From NCBI GenBank assembly GCA_004352715.1, contig SCFE01000030.1, positions 66,488 through 130,487 on the forward strand: a DNA stretch of 64,000 nt, written 5' to 3'. Both the position numbers and the translations under genes were made by a program. The DNA is from Hofstenia miamia. Its lineage: Eukaryota; Xenacoelomorpha; Acoela. Shown in pieces: positions 1-10,944 of the stretch; position 1 is the stretch's first letter; the number at the start of each line of letters is the position of its first letter. Below the pieces are notes generated by a model, which saw nothing but the letters and a program-made list of their open reading frames with translations, ran no database searches and was not told the origin of the DNA.

Positions 1-120
1 GCTATATATTTTAGTTTGAATTTCTGCTAATTCAACAGCATGTTAAAACTCCACCAGATAATTGAATTGTATCTGTCAACTATTTCTTCATATTTTCATG
101 GAGTATGTTTTGTTTACAAT
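1..120 (+). repeat. Dispersed repeat, copy 1 (copy 2 at 17735-17855)
   Basis: The two segments align along their whole length in the same orientation, with scattered substitutions and small indels. Shared words are TATTTTAGTTT and TTTCTGCTAATT near the start and TTTGTTTACAA near the end. The two copies bracket the whole retroelement block. Whether they are transposon ends or a segmental duplication cannot be told from here. Confidence 0.7.
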
Positions 121-593
121 TACTGGTTTTCATTTGTATAAATATCTGTGAATTGTTCATTTATTTTATCTTCAGTATATTAGTAAATTCATTTTTACTA
201 TTTATTTTTGAATTATCTATTATTTAAAAAATATGTGTTTCTAACTTTCCAAATGTGTATTAAGGTGCACCCAGATATGATACAACTTGCTGGTTTCTTT
301 TCCTTTAACTTAGGTTAGGTTAATGTCTATGACTGTTGTACTGCTTGTCATTTGTTATTAAAATCATTATTAATGCTTTCATCTAAATTGCATGAGATGA
401 GAACACTAAGTTTAGGTTATTTTTACTAAGCATTTAGGTTCACTACTTGCACAAAATAAGAAAGGCTTCTTTATTCTTAATCATAGTCTTATTCAACTCT
501 TCTGAAGGAATCAGGTCAACTGAGTGTGGCCACACTTCCCTAGCACAATCTCCTGTTAACTTTTAATTTTTATTAGTATATGGTATACTCACA
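1..593. other. Non-coding flank, no gene seen
   Basis: AT-rich sequence with no supported reading frame. The first 120 bases are a diverged direct copy of 17735-17855. The words TTAGGTTAGG occur near 310-325 but only once, so this is not a telomeric array. Confidence 0.6.
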
Positions 594-852
594 GGAGGAG
601 TTAGTTAATTATTTGTAGCATTGCTCCATCCACACATCAACTTGAAACTCTCAATAGGATAGATTAGTAGGAAAGTATGCTGATTTTTCACGGATGCCAC
701 ACTATGGCATCATCAATTTTACATCACTGGATATTACACTGTAGTCCAATGTCCAATTTAGTAACAGATCAAAGTACACAAGATTGTTACAACAACTTGA
801 AATACTTCATGAACATGCAGCACCATACCATCAACAAAGTAATGGTCTTGTT
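594..852 (+). repeat. Duplicated block (same as 1012-1270), probable assembly overlap
   Basis: This block is repeated essentially identically at 1012-1270. The two copies are separated by a segment bounded by single N characters (853 and 1011). Near-identity next to one-base gaps is best explained as unresolved contig overlap rather than a biological duplication. The block encodes the core of a retroviral-type integrase (see 1075-1869). Confidence 0.8.
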
Positions 853-853
853 G

Positions 854-1010
854 NGAAAGACTAGTCACACTCAGCTCAAGGGAGAACCAATATTCAAAGT
901 ATGATCTCTTTTCGCATATTTGCAAGGGGATGCCCAATAATATAAGAGAACAGTTTGAAATTAAGTGCGATGTAGACGACAAACTGGAAAAAATGATCAG
1001 AAAAGCAGTG
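854..1010 (+). pseudogene. gag: Ty3/gypsy gag fragment on a small inserted contig
   Basis: The plus strand here encodes a short stretch closely matching the gag of the minus-strand element at about 13.75-13.88 kb. Both contain the words KGMP, QFEIKCDVDD and an MI.KAV ending. It is bounded on both sides by single Ns, so its position and orientation depend on scaffolding and may be wrong. It shows that a second copy of the same retroelement family exists in this genome. Confidence 0.65.
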
Positions 1011-1074
1011 NGAGGAGTTAGTTAATTATTTGTAGCATTGCTCCATCCACACATCAACTTGAAACTCTCAATAG

Positions 1075-1869
1075 GATAGATTAGTAGGAAAGTATGCTGA
1101 TTTTTCACGGATGCCACACTATGGCATCATCAATTTTACATCACTGGATATTACACTGTAGTCCAATGTCCAATTTAGTAACAGATCAAAGTACACAAGA
1201 TTGTTACAACAACTTGAAATACTTCATGAACATGCAGCACCATACCATCAACAAAGTAATGGTCTTGTTGAATGATTAAACAAAACGTTATTAAAATTAA
1301 TTTGTGCCACAACCACTCACATCAGGGGTAAACAATGGAGATCTGTATTGTACTACATTGAGTATTTTTATGATACCTCTGTTCTTGACACAAAAGGTTT
1401 AACACCTGTGGCCCCTTTTGGCCACAAGACTACAACACTCCTTTGTATGCTATATAACAAATACAATACTATAGCAACTCACAATTACATAAAAAATCTA
1501 TTAAAAGAACTACAAAAAATATATGAAACAATTTGCATGTATAACAAAAAGTTACAGTTCAACAAAAATGAAATTATAATTAAACCATCTATAGTGCACC
1601 TCACAAATTCAGCAATAAGGTATACTCTTTCATAACTTTCACACCTGTTCAATCATCTGATGATAAACAAACATATAAACTAGCCACTCACTGGACTGGT
1701 CCTCATACAATCACCAAAGTCCAAAAATGTATTAATTATATACAATTACAAAAGTATTAAAACACAATAACTACTTACTAGATAATGGTGAAACTCATAA
1801 TTTTCAATCTTTAAAGCAAACAATGAAAGACATTGAAAACACTACAATTACTAAACAAAAGAATTTATA
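1075..1869 (+). pseudogene. Ty3/gypsy integrase, core and C-terminal part, degraded
   Basis: The plus-strand translation resembles the catalytic core and C-terminal module of a retroviral-type integrase. A Trp-Ile pair is followed by a Pro and the motif VTDQST (about 1180-1195), where the Asp is the second catalytic residue. A histidine-rich stretch follows. A frameshift then leads into NGLVE, the region of the catalytic Glu (about 1255-1268), followed at once by a TGA. A WTGP motif (about 1695-1705) resembles the GPY/F module. Frame changes near 1255, 1340 and 1635 and in-frame stops make it non-functional. Its N-terminal zinc-binding domain is not visible. It lies 220 bp upstream of an LTR and reads toward it, the usual integrase-LTR order, but on the strand opposite to the gag-RT element on the far side of that LTR. 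Confidence 0.7.
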
Positions 1870-2092
1870 ATTATTTCAATAAGCAACAACACTTACCTTG
1901 ATATGCCTGAGCCATACAACATTCCTGAGTCACAATTTGACAGTTCTGTGACATATCCTAAAGTTGTTTTAAAACAAATACACATGGTGCCTCCCCTTGT
2001 GTGAGCATGAGCACTGTTGACACAAACACTTCTGAAAATTTGAGTGGAGAACTAAATTATTTGTTTAGCCAAATGAGAATGAAGAGAACAAT
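1870..2092 (+). other. Integrase-to-LTR spacer with purine-rich tract
   Basis: No open frame. Positions 2073-2090 are purine-rich (AATGAGAATGAAGAGAACA) and lie directly before the LTR-like TGTTACATCC. This could be the polypurine tract of a plus-strand element. The opposite LTR edge also has a purine run on the minus strand (3527-3536), so the sense of this LTR is ambiguous. Confidence 0.4.
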
Positions 2093-3526
2093 TGTTACAT
2101 CCTCTACCAGGCATCATTACAGTTTATCCTTTGTTACTGTATAACCTTAGTCATAGTTGTGTGGGTAGGGATTTACCTTAACTAGATACTGCTTTAGCTT
2201 TTGTTTCTGTTAACATAATGTAACTAGATTTAACTGTTCACTATTTAGGTGATGAAGCCATGCAGCAATCTCTCCAACAATCAATAATGGGCATCCGCCC
2301 AAAGCTGATCTCCACATGCAGCCTTGCCAATCCCTTGATGATCTATTTGGTTGAGTTCCACATCTCAGCTAATCAATACAGTTTATGTGTACCCTATCCT
2401 AACTCAGTGCATACTCAAGACATGACACAATTTGACTTAGACTCTATTTTGTAAAAGTGTTTCATTTTTTTGCAACCAGACTTGTTACTAGCTCCTTAAT
2501 AAATATTACATGTAGCCATTACCAAAATATATTGGCTTTAATAAATGCATTAGTATCAAGCAGCTTCCTAACCTACATTTATTAATTAGTACATGTTCAG
2601 TCAATTTTTTAGTCATTTTATAGTCACTAATTTGGATCTGAAATAGTAATAATATATTACCTAGGGTTTGGTCATCCAACCATATTTCAAATTCATTTAT
2701 TTTAATACATGTACTGAGTGATTGCTAGTCAGCTAAATGAGAGAAAAACCCCTATACCTAACCTANNNNNNNNNNNNTTAGTCATTTTATAGTCACTAAT
2801 TTGGATCTGAAATAGTAATAATATATTACCTGGGGTTTGGTCATCCAACCATATTTCAAATTCATTTATTTCAATACATGTACTGGTCACTTTATCAGTC
2901 ATTTATGGGTCACTAATTTGGATCTGAAAACATATTAATATACTACCTAAGTTTTGGTCATCCAACTGTTTTATGAATTCATTTATTTTAATACATGTAT
3001 TAAGTGATCACTAGTTGGCTAAATGAGAGAAAAACTCCTACACCTAACCTAAGTGCACTTTCATAGTCTGACAGAAAGACCCTAGAATTGATCTTGATGA
3101 TGGATCCAGATCACTACTAAACACCACTTGTTTAGCTCAACATCATATTAAATAATCAAACCATTATGGTAGAACAAAATAAGAATTCCAAATAAAATTC
3201 TTTATCAATTGCTTACAGGTTTTAGTTTCTATTTATAGCTAAATCTAGAAAAGTACCTGTTGATTTCAAATTAAAACTTTCATTTGCCAAAATGGCGGCT
3301 AAAAATAATGGAAGTGATTTTGCCCCCTTGTTTTGCCAAAAGTATTATTATCAACTGATACTAATCTCTTATTTCTGACACATATTGTTTCTTGGTTGCA
3401 TAATACAAATGAATCTAAATTAATCTAATTGATCTATTACAATATTTCTAATCATCATTTCTTATATCTTATTCTCATCTTAGTTTGACATTTGCAACTT
3501 TTTAGATTTGTTTGGATGATGCTACA
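2093..3526. repeat. Long terminal repeat A, Ty3/gypsy family
   Basis: On the plus strand it starts TGTTACATCCTC and ends GGATGATGCTACA, so both ends are canonical TG...CA. The same ends occur at 14639-15875 in the same orientation and, inverted, at 8829-10463. Inner blocks are also shared: the GACCCTAGAAT block near 3083, ATTAAATAATCAAACCA near 3150, and the GTGATGAAGCCATG region near 2250. Copies A and C are clearly diverged, so the insertion is old or the copies come from different subfamilies. A run of about 12 N sits at 2766. I found no target-site duplication shared by the outer edges of A and C. Confidence 0.8.
2610..3055. repeat. Tandem repeats inside LTR A
   Basis: Three head-to-tail units begin with GTCACTAATTTGGATCTGA at about 2623, 2791 and 2911. 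Units 1 and 2 are nearly identical and separated by an N run, so one may be an assembly duplicate. Unit 3 is diverged and must be a true tandem copy. The inverted LTR B carries only a reduced version. Confidence 0.7.
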
Positions 3527-3560
3527 CACCCTCCTCAGCTTGCATTATTTTTAGCACAGC

Positions 3561-3797
3561 TCACTCTCCATGCACCAATGTGTCTGCCTTCCTAATTATT
3601 GATTTCACTTCCTGATCTTCCCATGTGGTTTTTTCAAGTTCAACTTGCTTTGTCATTTTCAAGACTGCTTCTCTTTCAGTTATTATGGTATTTGTGTATT
3701 TTAAGAATTCCACCCCTCTAATGTCTTCTGCTATCAGCATGATTTCTCTCAGTTCATTGATCTTTTGTGAAAATATGTCATTGTATTTCTGATACAA
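3561..3797 (-). CDS. Unrecognised 78-codon frame, retroelement 3' end
   Basis: This charged, Lys/Glu-rich frame lies directly downstream of the 250-codon frame at 3798-4550, end to end with no spacer, and 35 bp before LTR A. The composition (ILE, TITEREA, KTTWEDQEV) is that of a helical protein. I do not recognise a family. It may be the C-terminus of the same polypeptide as 3798-4550, separated by one stop codon, since the two share a reading frame. Confidence 0.4.
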   Translation of the reverse strand: MYQKYNDIFSQKINELREIMLIAEDIRGVEFLKYTNTIITEREAVLKMTKQVELEKTTWEDQEVKSIIRKADTLVHGE

Positions 3798-4550
3798 TTA
3801 TATGCCTTTGATTCCTATCATCAGCATCATTTGCGCATCAGCCCTGCTTGTGTGGGCTAAGTCTTCTCTGATCTGGTTATCTGGGTAAAAGAACATAAAC
3901 ACTTTTCTTAAACTGTAAGTGTTTGCCACGTCCTTATAGAAAAAGCTGATGTTATCCAGCACTTTTTGTTCACTTATATTGTTGGGATCATTTTTGTTGA
4001 TTTGCATTGTCATTATGATTTCTACTATTTTCATCACATCATAGTAATGGTACTTTCTTTCCCAGATGTCTGTCCATACAATATCATTAACCCCAGAGAA
4101 TAGCATTATTGCTTTTGGAGTGTGGCTTTCTATTTCTTTCCTAAGATCTTGTATTTGTATGTTGATGGGTTTCCCCTGTGTGTACAACTGGTATGGCATT
4201 ATATTTCCTTTGATGTATATCCTCTCTCTATTATCATTCTTCAGCATTATCTCTTTCAATTTCTTATAGTCTTCACATTCTACTATAGCTTTTGCTTTCT
4301 TTTCTGTGTTTACATATGATTTGTACTCATGCAAGAAGGTTTTCATGACTCTGACTTCTTTTGGCAGTCTCCAGCATGGGAGGACCATTGGTATCACAAT
4401 TGTTTCCAGTGGTGTGCAGATTAAGATTTTTGTTTCAATTTGTCTCTCTATATGTGGATATGGGCCTTCTGTAGTTGGCGCTGTTGCTAGGCCTATTGTT
4501 GTGGGGTAGTTCATTTTTGCTTCCAAATTGGTGTTCCAGAATGCCAGCAT
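3798..4550 (-). CDS. Unrecognised retroelement protein with SGNH-hydrolase-like motif
   Basis: This 250-codon frame sits where integrase would be expected in a Ty3/gypsy element. At about residues 130-165 a spaced Gly, a hydrophobic strand and then FSGVNDIV resemble the G-x-N-D block of SGNH/GDSL esterases, with the usual 'P.aimlf.GvND' strand before it. No clear GDS serine block or C-terminal D-x-x-H pair is visible, so a functional esterase is not supported. Esterase-like domains are known in ORF1 of some CR1-type LINEs and a few LTR elements. Here the call is inference from one motif. Immediately downstream is a 78-codon frame, and upstream are broken frames at 4761-4976 and 5234-5428 that probably belonged to the same long protein. 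Confidence 0.4.
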   Translation of the reverse strand: MLAFWNTNLEAKMNYPTTIGLATAPTTEGPYPHIERQIETKILICTPLETIVIPMVLPCWRLPKEVRVMKTFLHEYKSYVNTEKKAKAIVECEDYKKLKEIMLKNDNRERIYIKGNIMPYQLYTQGKPINIQIQDLRKEIESHTPKAIMLFSGVNDIVWTDIWERKYHYYDVMKIVEIIMTMQINKNDPNNISEQKVLDNISFFYKDVANTYSLRKVFMFFYPDNQIREDLAHTSRADAQMMLMIGIKGI

Positions 4551-6500
4551 GAGTCCCCTTCTACTTAATTTTAATCATATCTCTTCTTTGATGTCTATTC
4601 TTGCTGTTATGCATTCAACATCCACTGCAAATTGGTTGTATGGTTTTAACAATTCTTCTAGTTCTGTTCTCGTGAATGCTTCCATGAACATTAACTTCAT
4701 TGTCACCACCATATGTTATTCTTTGATGTTTTGAAAATTCCTTTCTTTGATTTCTCTGGTTTACTGAGTTACTTTTATTTCAACTAAGAATTGTTCATCA
4801 TCAGTATCAATCCATTCAATTGTTCTCACTGGACTCACTTCTCCCCACTTCTCAATGTTTATTCTATTGATTGTTTGCTGTGTTTTAGGAGACAATAATA
4901 ACTGTGAGGATGTTAACAACTCCTCTTCTTCCATCATCTCCCTCTGAGTTTTCATGACCATCTTGCAAACTTCCACTGGTTCAGTTATTTCACTTTTTTC
5001 ATCATCTCTGCACTCTGTATTATTTTAGTAAATGTACATTGTGGGCTATCTTGTTCATATCACTCCATTTCATTTTCAAGAATTTTCTGCACGTTTTTTA
5101 GTACTGCTGTTTTCCTTATTTCTTCTGTGCTCACCAGTTTTTGTTTTATGATTTTTCTTGTGGTTATCTACAGTTGATTTTCCATTTGTCTCAGAAATGT
5201 TTCTGATGTTGCTACCCACATGTATTTCTTCATTTATTCCTCAAATATTGTAATCTTGCTTGGACATATCCCTGTTTTGTTGACCATATCTACTATCAAC
5301 ATTTTCCCCATTGGGTTTTCATTCATTATCATGCAGCTGATTATTTTCTCCATTGTCTGTATTGGTTTTTCTGCTTTATTCAGTGACTCCATCCTTTTGA
5401 TGTGGCCTTTTAGCAACCAATTCTTCATTTGTGTGTTGATTGGAGCTAATGCTATTTAAAATCTCTTCACCTTTGCTAGTTTGTGTCTAATATGCTGTGA
5501 AATTGGAAGTTTTAACTCTGTGTCTTCAGTTGTAAATATTGCTAGTATCCATACTGTTGTTCTATATCAGATTTCCAGCGCATTTTTCTCTTTGAATATT
5601 AATTGTTTGAAATCCTTCTTGATATTTAGTTTGTAGGCTTTGTTCACCTCTGTGAGTGCTATTTCTACCTATTTATGGAACTTTGTGATGGTGCCTCGAT
5701 TTTTATTTTGGACCAATTCTCCTCCACTCTCTGTTGCAGTTTCATGTTCTTCCATATTTTCTGGATCTGTTGTAAATGTTCCTACTGATGTGTTGGGCTA
5801 CATTTTATGAATAGCATGTTGGCCTTTTCTATAACATCTGTGTCTGCCATCAACTCAATTGTTTTAGTCTGTTTGTAGAGGCTGATCACAATGCATGGGT
5901 CCACCATTATTCTGTATATCTGATAATCTATTTGCAGGTTGAATCAGATCAATTCTGGGATGGTTGTGCCCATTGGTGTTTTCTTCCAGCAGAAGATGTT
6001 TTCTGTCTGCATGCATGCATCTAATAGATGTTTCAGGACTTCATTAATTGTCAACCTCATAATTATTATTATATTATAGCTTATGTTGTTTCCAATGTGA
6101 AGTCTTCATCAAATACAATATGTACTGTGCTTCACATGTACCATCTTTCCAGCATTTCATTCATCTCTTGTGGTTAACTTATTATCATGTTTACTTTCAG
6201 TCTATTGTTGGCGTCAAGTACTATCAGTAGGTTTTTTCCTTTGATTTTCACAACCTTTCTTATGTGTAATTTTGTTTCTGGGGATAATTTCACAAATGCA
6301 TTTTAATGCATTTTTGATGTTCCAATAAAGTATGGGTGTATCTCCATCAATTTTAGACATCTGTTTTTTCTCTCCTTAGATCATACTGTTCTCTCCAAGG
6401 TGGTATCTGAGGAGGTGTGTAGCTGCATCATCCATAATGGTATTCTGCTGGTGCTTGGTTCACAGTCCATGGGCTGTGAATCTGTGCTGATAGTTTCTAC
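4551..6500 (-). pseudogene. Broken long reading frame between RNase H and the 3' ORF
   Basis: Minus-strand translation gives coding-like stretches separated by stops and frame changes, for example 4761-4976 (71 codons) and 5234-5428 (64 codons). They are rich in Lys, Glu, Gln and Ile. No zinc-binding HHCC motif, D-D-35-E core or GPY/F module of an integrase can be seen. It looks like the remains of one large protein of unknown function that continued into 3561-4550. The extent is approximate. Confidence 0.4.
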
Positions 6501-7080
6501 TGATTAACCCTTGAATTGGTTCACAGTTACTCCTATCAGCGCTTGACCGGTTGTGGTTCCTGTGGGGATAACATCAGCCTTGAATTGCCTTTGTATCTCC
6601 TCATTTCTTCCACCACTTACACCTTCCTCTGCAACTTGCAGTGTCTCACCACCCTTGAATCAGCATCGTGGACTCTTAGAAGGAAAGTTGAGCTGCTGTG
6701 CACCAGTTTTCTGCTTGCCCTTGAATCAGTGGTGCAGATCCCTGGTGGGAGAGGCTTTTTGTCTGTTGGTCTCTCTGCCCTTGAATTGGGCCTTGGGGAC
6801 TACTAGGACGCCTTCTCACTCTACATTGTTGGTTCATTCTTTCTTTGTTCTCGTCCCTTCTGCCCTGGAGTTGACATCTGGTTTGAGAACTTCTGTGAAC
6901 TCTCCTTCTCGTGTTCATTTCTATTTATTTCTGGCAATCCCTCATATTCAGTGTGTGGCAGAAATTGGAACTGTTTTTTCTCTCCATCTATTTTTACTGC
7001 ATCTCACTGATATTCCAGTAGTGATGTCCAGAAGTCTGCATTGTTATGTAGGGTGCCTTTCCTATGCTCAATTGTGAATG
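6500..7080 (-). pseudogene. Gln/Arg/Ser-rich region with a recurring motif, after RNase H
   Basis: The plus-strand word CCTTGAAT (minus ATTCAAGG) recurs at about 6510, 6573, 6653, 6719 and 6780, with a degenerate form near 6861, at spacings of roughly 60-80 bases. On the minus strand this encodes recurring IQGQ / SR. peptides in a Gln, Arg and Ser-rich context. The long plus-strand open frame here is only the antisense of this composition. The same word also occurs in the protease-RT linker of this element (about 8456 and 8553) and of the copy at 59205. Confidence 0.35.
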
Positions 7081-8505
7081 TAAATTTGTTCAAGTATTTG
7101 ATCCATCATGACACTATTCCAAACTTGTCTCCAGAAAACTTCTTCAACCATGCCAGGCCACTGTTGTCTGTGCATAACCTAAATTCTCTGCTGATTAGGA
7201 AGTGTTGAAATTTTTTAATACTTTCAATTAGTGCCAACATCTCCACTTTGGTAGATCTGTAATTTTCTTCACTTGCTCTCAACTTACAACTGAAAATTGA
7301 ATGGGGACCTCTTTTCCATTTTTTATTTGTCCCAGTGTGGCCCCAATCGCCACTTTACTTGCATTGCAATCTAGTATAAACTGTTTGTTGTAGTCTGGTG
7401 TGTTAAGGGATGGTAGTTTCACCAGTTCTTCTTTGATGTTATCTAGTTCTTCCTGCTCCTGCCAGGTCCATATGAATGGTACTAATTTCCTCATTAATCT
7501 GGTCATCTTTGCTGTCTTGCCAGCTATGTTTGGAATGAAAGTCCCGTAATAGTTGAAGAATCCCATTATCCTTTGTATGTCTTTCTTATTGGGCTTTTCT
7601 ATTTTTGGATCATTTCTCTGGTGTTATCTTTCATGCATATTCTGCCTTTCTCTATTGTTCTTTCTAGAAATACTATTTTCTCTTTGAGAATGTCGCATTT
7701 GTTCCCATTAATATGGAGTCCTGCATTCTCTAATATTGTTAACATTCTCTCTAATTTTTTCAGATGTTCTTGGATTGTAACACTAGTTACTATGATATTG
7801 TCTATATAGGCATAGACCCCTTCCTCCATTCTGTGTGTATTGTTATTAACACTTTTGTAATATATCTCTGGAAGATTGCAGGTGTGTTACACAGTCTGAA
7901 CACCATGTACATCCATTTGTATAGCCCATAGGGAGTTATGAATGCTGTCTTTTTGATATTGTCTCCTTCCATCTTTACCTGCACAGGTCTAATGTTGTGA
8001 AATATTTATGCTTACTGGCCTTGTAGAGCATGTCCTCTATCCGTGGTAGGGGATATGAATCCTTTTTTGTCACCTCATTTAATTTAAAAAAGTCTATGCA
8101 TAGGTAATACTTGTCTCCTTGCTTCATGAATACAGTTGGTGCTGCATATGGGCTCTCACTTGGGCAGATGATTTTATTATCAATTAGTTCCTCCAGTATG
8201 TGATTGTATTCATCTTTCATCTGTTCAGGTACCCTTCTGACTGGTAACTTAATTGGCTTGTCTGTTGTTGTAACTATTCTGTGTTTTTCACCCACTGCTT
8301 GCCCCATGCTTTTCTCTCTGTAGTTGAATATACGTTTGTGTTTTTCCAATAATTTCCTTAATTCCATGATCTCCTGTTCTTCCAGATGTGGGTAGTCTTT
8401 GTTGTTTATTTCAGATTTTCTGTATATGTCTTCTTCTTCTGCTTTGTCCCTATGCCCTTGAGTCAGCCTTTGGGAGTACTCATGACTTTGATGGTGTTTG
8501 TCCAC
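7080..8505 (-). pseudogene. pol: Ty3/gypsy reverse transcriptase and RNase H, inactivated
   Basis: The frame is split into pieces at 7975-8505, 7802-7984, 7599-7829 and 7279-7566. It starts with the N-terminal RT region (IVTTTDKPIKLPVRRVP, residues 73-89 of the first piece), then SPYAAPTVFMKQGD, the fingers CIDF..LNEVTKKDSYPLPRIEDML, and FTTLDLC with the first catalytic Asp. The catalytic Y-x-D-D box reads YIDN, so the last Asp is lost. The thumb and connection (FNYYGTFIPNIAG) and the RNase H segment (CTDNSGLAWL, then IEHRKGTLHNNAD) follow down to about 7080. Stops and frameshifts break it at least four times. The copy at 59177-60227 has an intact YIDD box. Confidence 0.85.
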
Positions 8506-8561
8506 TCACCCATGAGTCTGCCATGTGGAGTACTATCCATTTTCATTTGCAAGTCCTTGAA

Positions 8562-8843
8562 TCAACCATGCAAATTACTCACTCCATCATTGTATCCTAT
8601 TGCCTTCCAGATGAGTCTGATGTTTGATTTGATGTACTTCCCACATATTTTTACTTGAGATTTCTTTAGATTAACATTCTGATTCATAGCATTAAGGATT
8701 GGTATTCTTCCCTTCCAGTGCTTAACTGTACAGACACTAGACAGCATCAATACTATTTTGGTGTTAATGCCTTTGTTATCATATAGCATTATATTGGCTG
8801 TTATTGCATCCTCTGTTTTGATCATGTGTGTATCATCATCCAA
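8562..8843 (-). pseudogene. pol: Protease-to-RT linker of the Ty3/gypsy element
   Basis: A 93-codon minus-strand frame lies upstream of the RT. Its first codons overlap the start of the inserted LTR B (from 8829), so the true element sequence begins at about 8828. When the two nested insertions are discounted, the coding stretch beyond them (10464-10528) lies on the same strand, which supports the nested-insertion reading. No catalytic motif is visible. It is probably the segment that joins protease to RT. Confidence 0.5.
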
Positions 8844-10463
8844 GATAAATCAAAAATAAGCTGCAAATGTCAAGCAGAATGGAAATAAGATCAAAGAAAC
8901 AATGATTAGAAATATTGTATTTAGATCAATTAGATTAATTTAGATTTATTTGTATTATGCAACCAAGAAATAACATGTGTCAAAAAAGAAAGATTAGTAT
9001 TGGTTGATAAAAATACTTTTGACAAAATGAGGGGGCGATTGATAAAGAATTTTATTTGGAATTCTTATTTTGTTCTATGATAATGGTTTGAATATTTAAT
9101 ACAATGTCAAGCTAATCAAGTGGTGTTTAGTAGTGGTCTGGATCTATCACAGAGAATGATTCAAGGGTCCCTGTGCCAGACTGTGAAAGTGCACATAGGT
9201 TAGGTGTAGGGGTTTTCTCTCAATTAGTCAACTAGTGATCACTTACTACATGTACTAAAATAATTAACTGTCAACAAATGGTTGGATGACCAAAACTTAG
9301 GAAATATATTAATATTATTTTACATCCAAATTAATGACCAATAAATGACTGATAAAGTGACTGTACATGTATTAAATTATAAATGTAAGTTAGGAAGCTG
9401 CTTGAAACTAATATATTTAGAAATGCCAATATATTTCAGTAATGGCTACATGTAGTATCAAACAAGCAGCTAGTAACAAGTCAGGTTGCGAATAGATAGA
9501 AAACTCTTACAAAATAGAGTTTAAGTCGAATTGTGTCATGTCGTGAGTATGCACTGAGCTAGGATAGGATACACATAAACTGTATTGATGAGCTGAGGTG
9601 TGGCACTCAACCAAATGGAACATTGGATGAAATGGTGAAACTGGATGTGGAGATCAGCTTTAGGCAGATGCCCATTGTTGATCATTGGATAGATTACCAC
9701 ATGGCTTCATCACCTAAATAGTGAATGGTTAATTCTAGTTTACTTTACATTAACGGAAATAACAGCCAAGCAGTATGCAATAGGTAAATCCCTACCAGCA
9801 GAAATATTACTAGTGTTATGCAGTAACAAGAGATAAACAGTGATAATGCCTAGTAGAGGATGTTACAGTGTGCATCTTCCATTGGTGTGGCTGTAAATGG
9901 ATATCTTCCTGTAGATCAAATGTGATCATTATCCCTTTCCCCACTGACTGGGTGTAATCCACCTGATAAGACTTTCAATTTGAAAAAGTAANAATGTAAG
10001 TTAGGAAGCTGCTTGAAACTAATATATTTAGAAATGCCAATATATTTCAGTAATGGCTACATGTAGTATTGAATGAGCAGCTAGTAATGAGTCAGGTTGT
10101 GAATAGATTGAACACTTTTACAAAATAGAGTTTAAGTCAAATTATGTCATTTCATGAGTATGCACTGAGTTAGGATAAACTGTATCAATGAGCTGAGGTC
10201 ACTCAACCAAATGGAACATCAAAGGAAGAGGTAAAACTGGATGTGGAGATCAGCTTCAGGCAGATGCCCATTGTTGATCATTGGATAGATTACCACATGG
10301 CTTCATCACCTAAATAGTGAATGGTTAATTCTAGTTTACTTTACATTAACGGAAATAACAGCCAAGCAGTATGCAATAGGTAAATCCCTACCAGCAGAAA
10401 TATTACTAGTGTTATGCAGTAACAAGAGATAAACAGTGATAATGCCTAGTAGAGGATGTTACA
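8829..10463. repeat. Long terminal repeat B, solo LTR, inverted relative to A and C
   Basis: On the plus strand it starts TGTATCATCATCC and ends GAGGATGTTACA. It is the reverse complement of LTR A along its length: the TGCAAATGTCAA block near 8872, TAGGTGTAGGGGTTTTCTCTC near 9205, and TTCATCACCTAAATAGTGAA near 9705. Flanking pentamers ATGTG (8824-8828) and GTGTG (10464-10468) agree at four of five positions, consistent with a decayed 5-bp target duplication. It carries no internal coding region, so it is a solo LTR. It is lengthened by an internal duplicated segment around the single N at 9992. Confidence 0.75.
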
Positions 10464-10588
10464 GTGTGCATCTTCCATTGGTGTGGCTGTAAATGGATAT
10501 CTTCCTGTAGATCAAATGTGATCATTATCCCTTTCCCCACTGACTGGGTGTAATCCACCTGATAAGACTTTCAATTTGAAAAAGTAAA
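9382..10588 (+). repeat. Duplicated segment around a one-base gap (about 9382-9991 = 9993-10588)
   Basis: Both halves begin AATGTAAGTTAGGAAGCTGC and end TTGAAAAAGTAA. The first runs through the 3' part of LTR B and on into the left end of the piggyBac element, and so does the second. They differ by a few substitutions and short indels. Having the same LTR-piggyBac junction twice, on either side of a single N, indicates two haplotypes or contig ends left unmerged. Confidence 0.85.
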
Positions 10589-10944
10589 AGGTTCTACTAT
10601 GTGCAGTATGTTCAAACTCAATGTAATCCTCAATGTGGTTGATATGAACAACATATAGTCAACAATCAGTCAGACGTTAACAATTATGGACTTTGGGTGC
10701 AAGGGAAATTTTTTTACCCTTTCTCTACTGACTGGGTGTTTTACACCCATACACTTTAATCATAGGAATAAAGGATATTTATACCATTTAGTTGATGAGA
10801 ACTGCTTTATTTTAACTATGAATGAAAATAGAAAACTTAATCATGCTGCAATAATTACTTAATCAAAATAAGTTCTTTGTTAATATTTATTACATAATAC
10901 ATGTTATAATCTGAAAAAAATATTTTGGGACCTACAGAGTAGGC

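Noticed and set aside
305-325. TTAGGTTAGG, resembling an arthropod telomere repeat
   Set aside because: Only two units, with no array here or at 9200 or 62920.
6553-7077. 174-codon plus-strand open frame
   Set aside because: It is the antisense of the Gln/Arg-rich retroelement region; no family resemblance and no start context.
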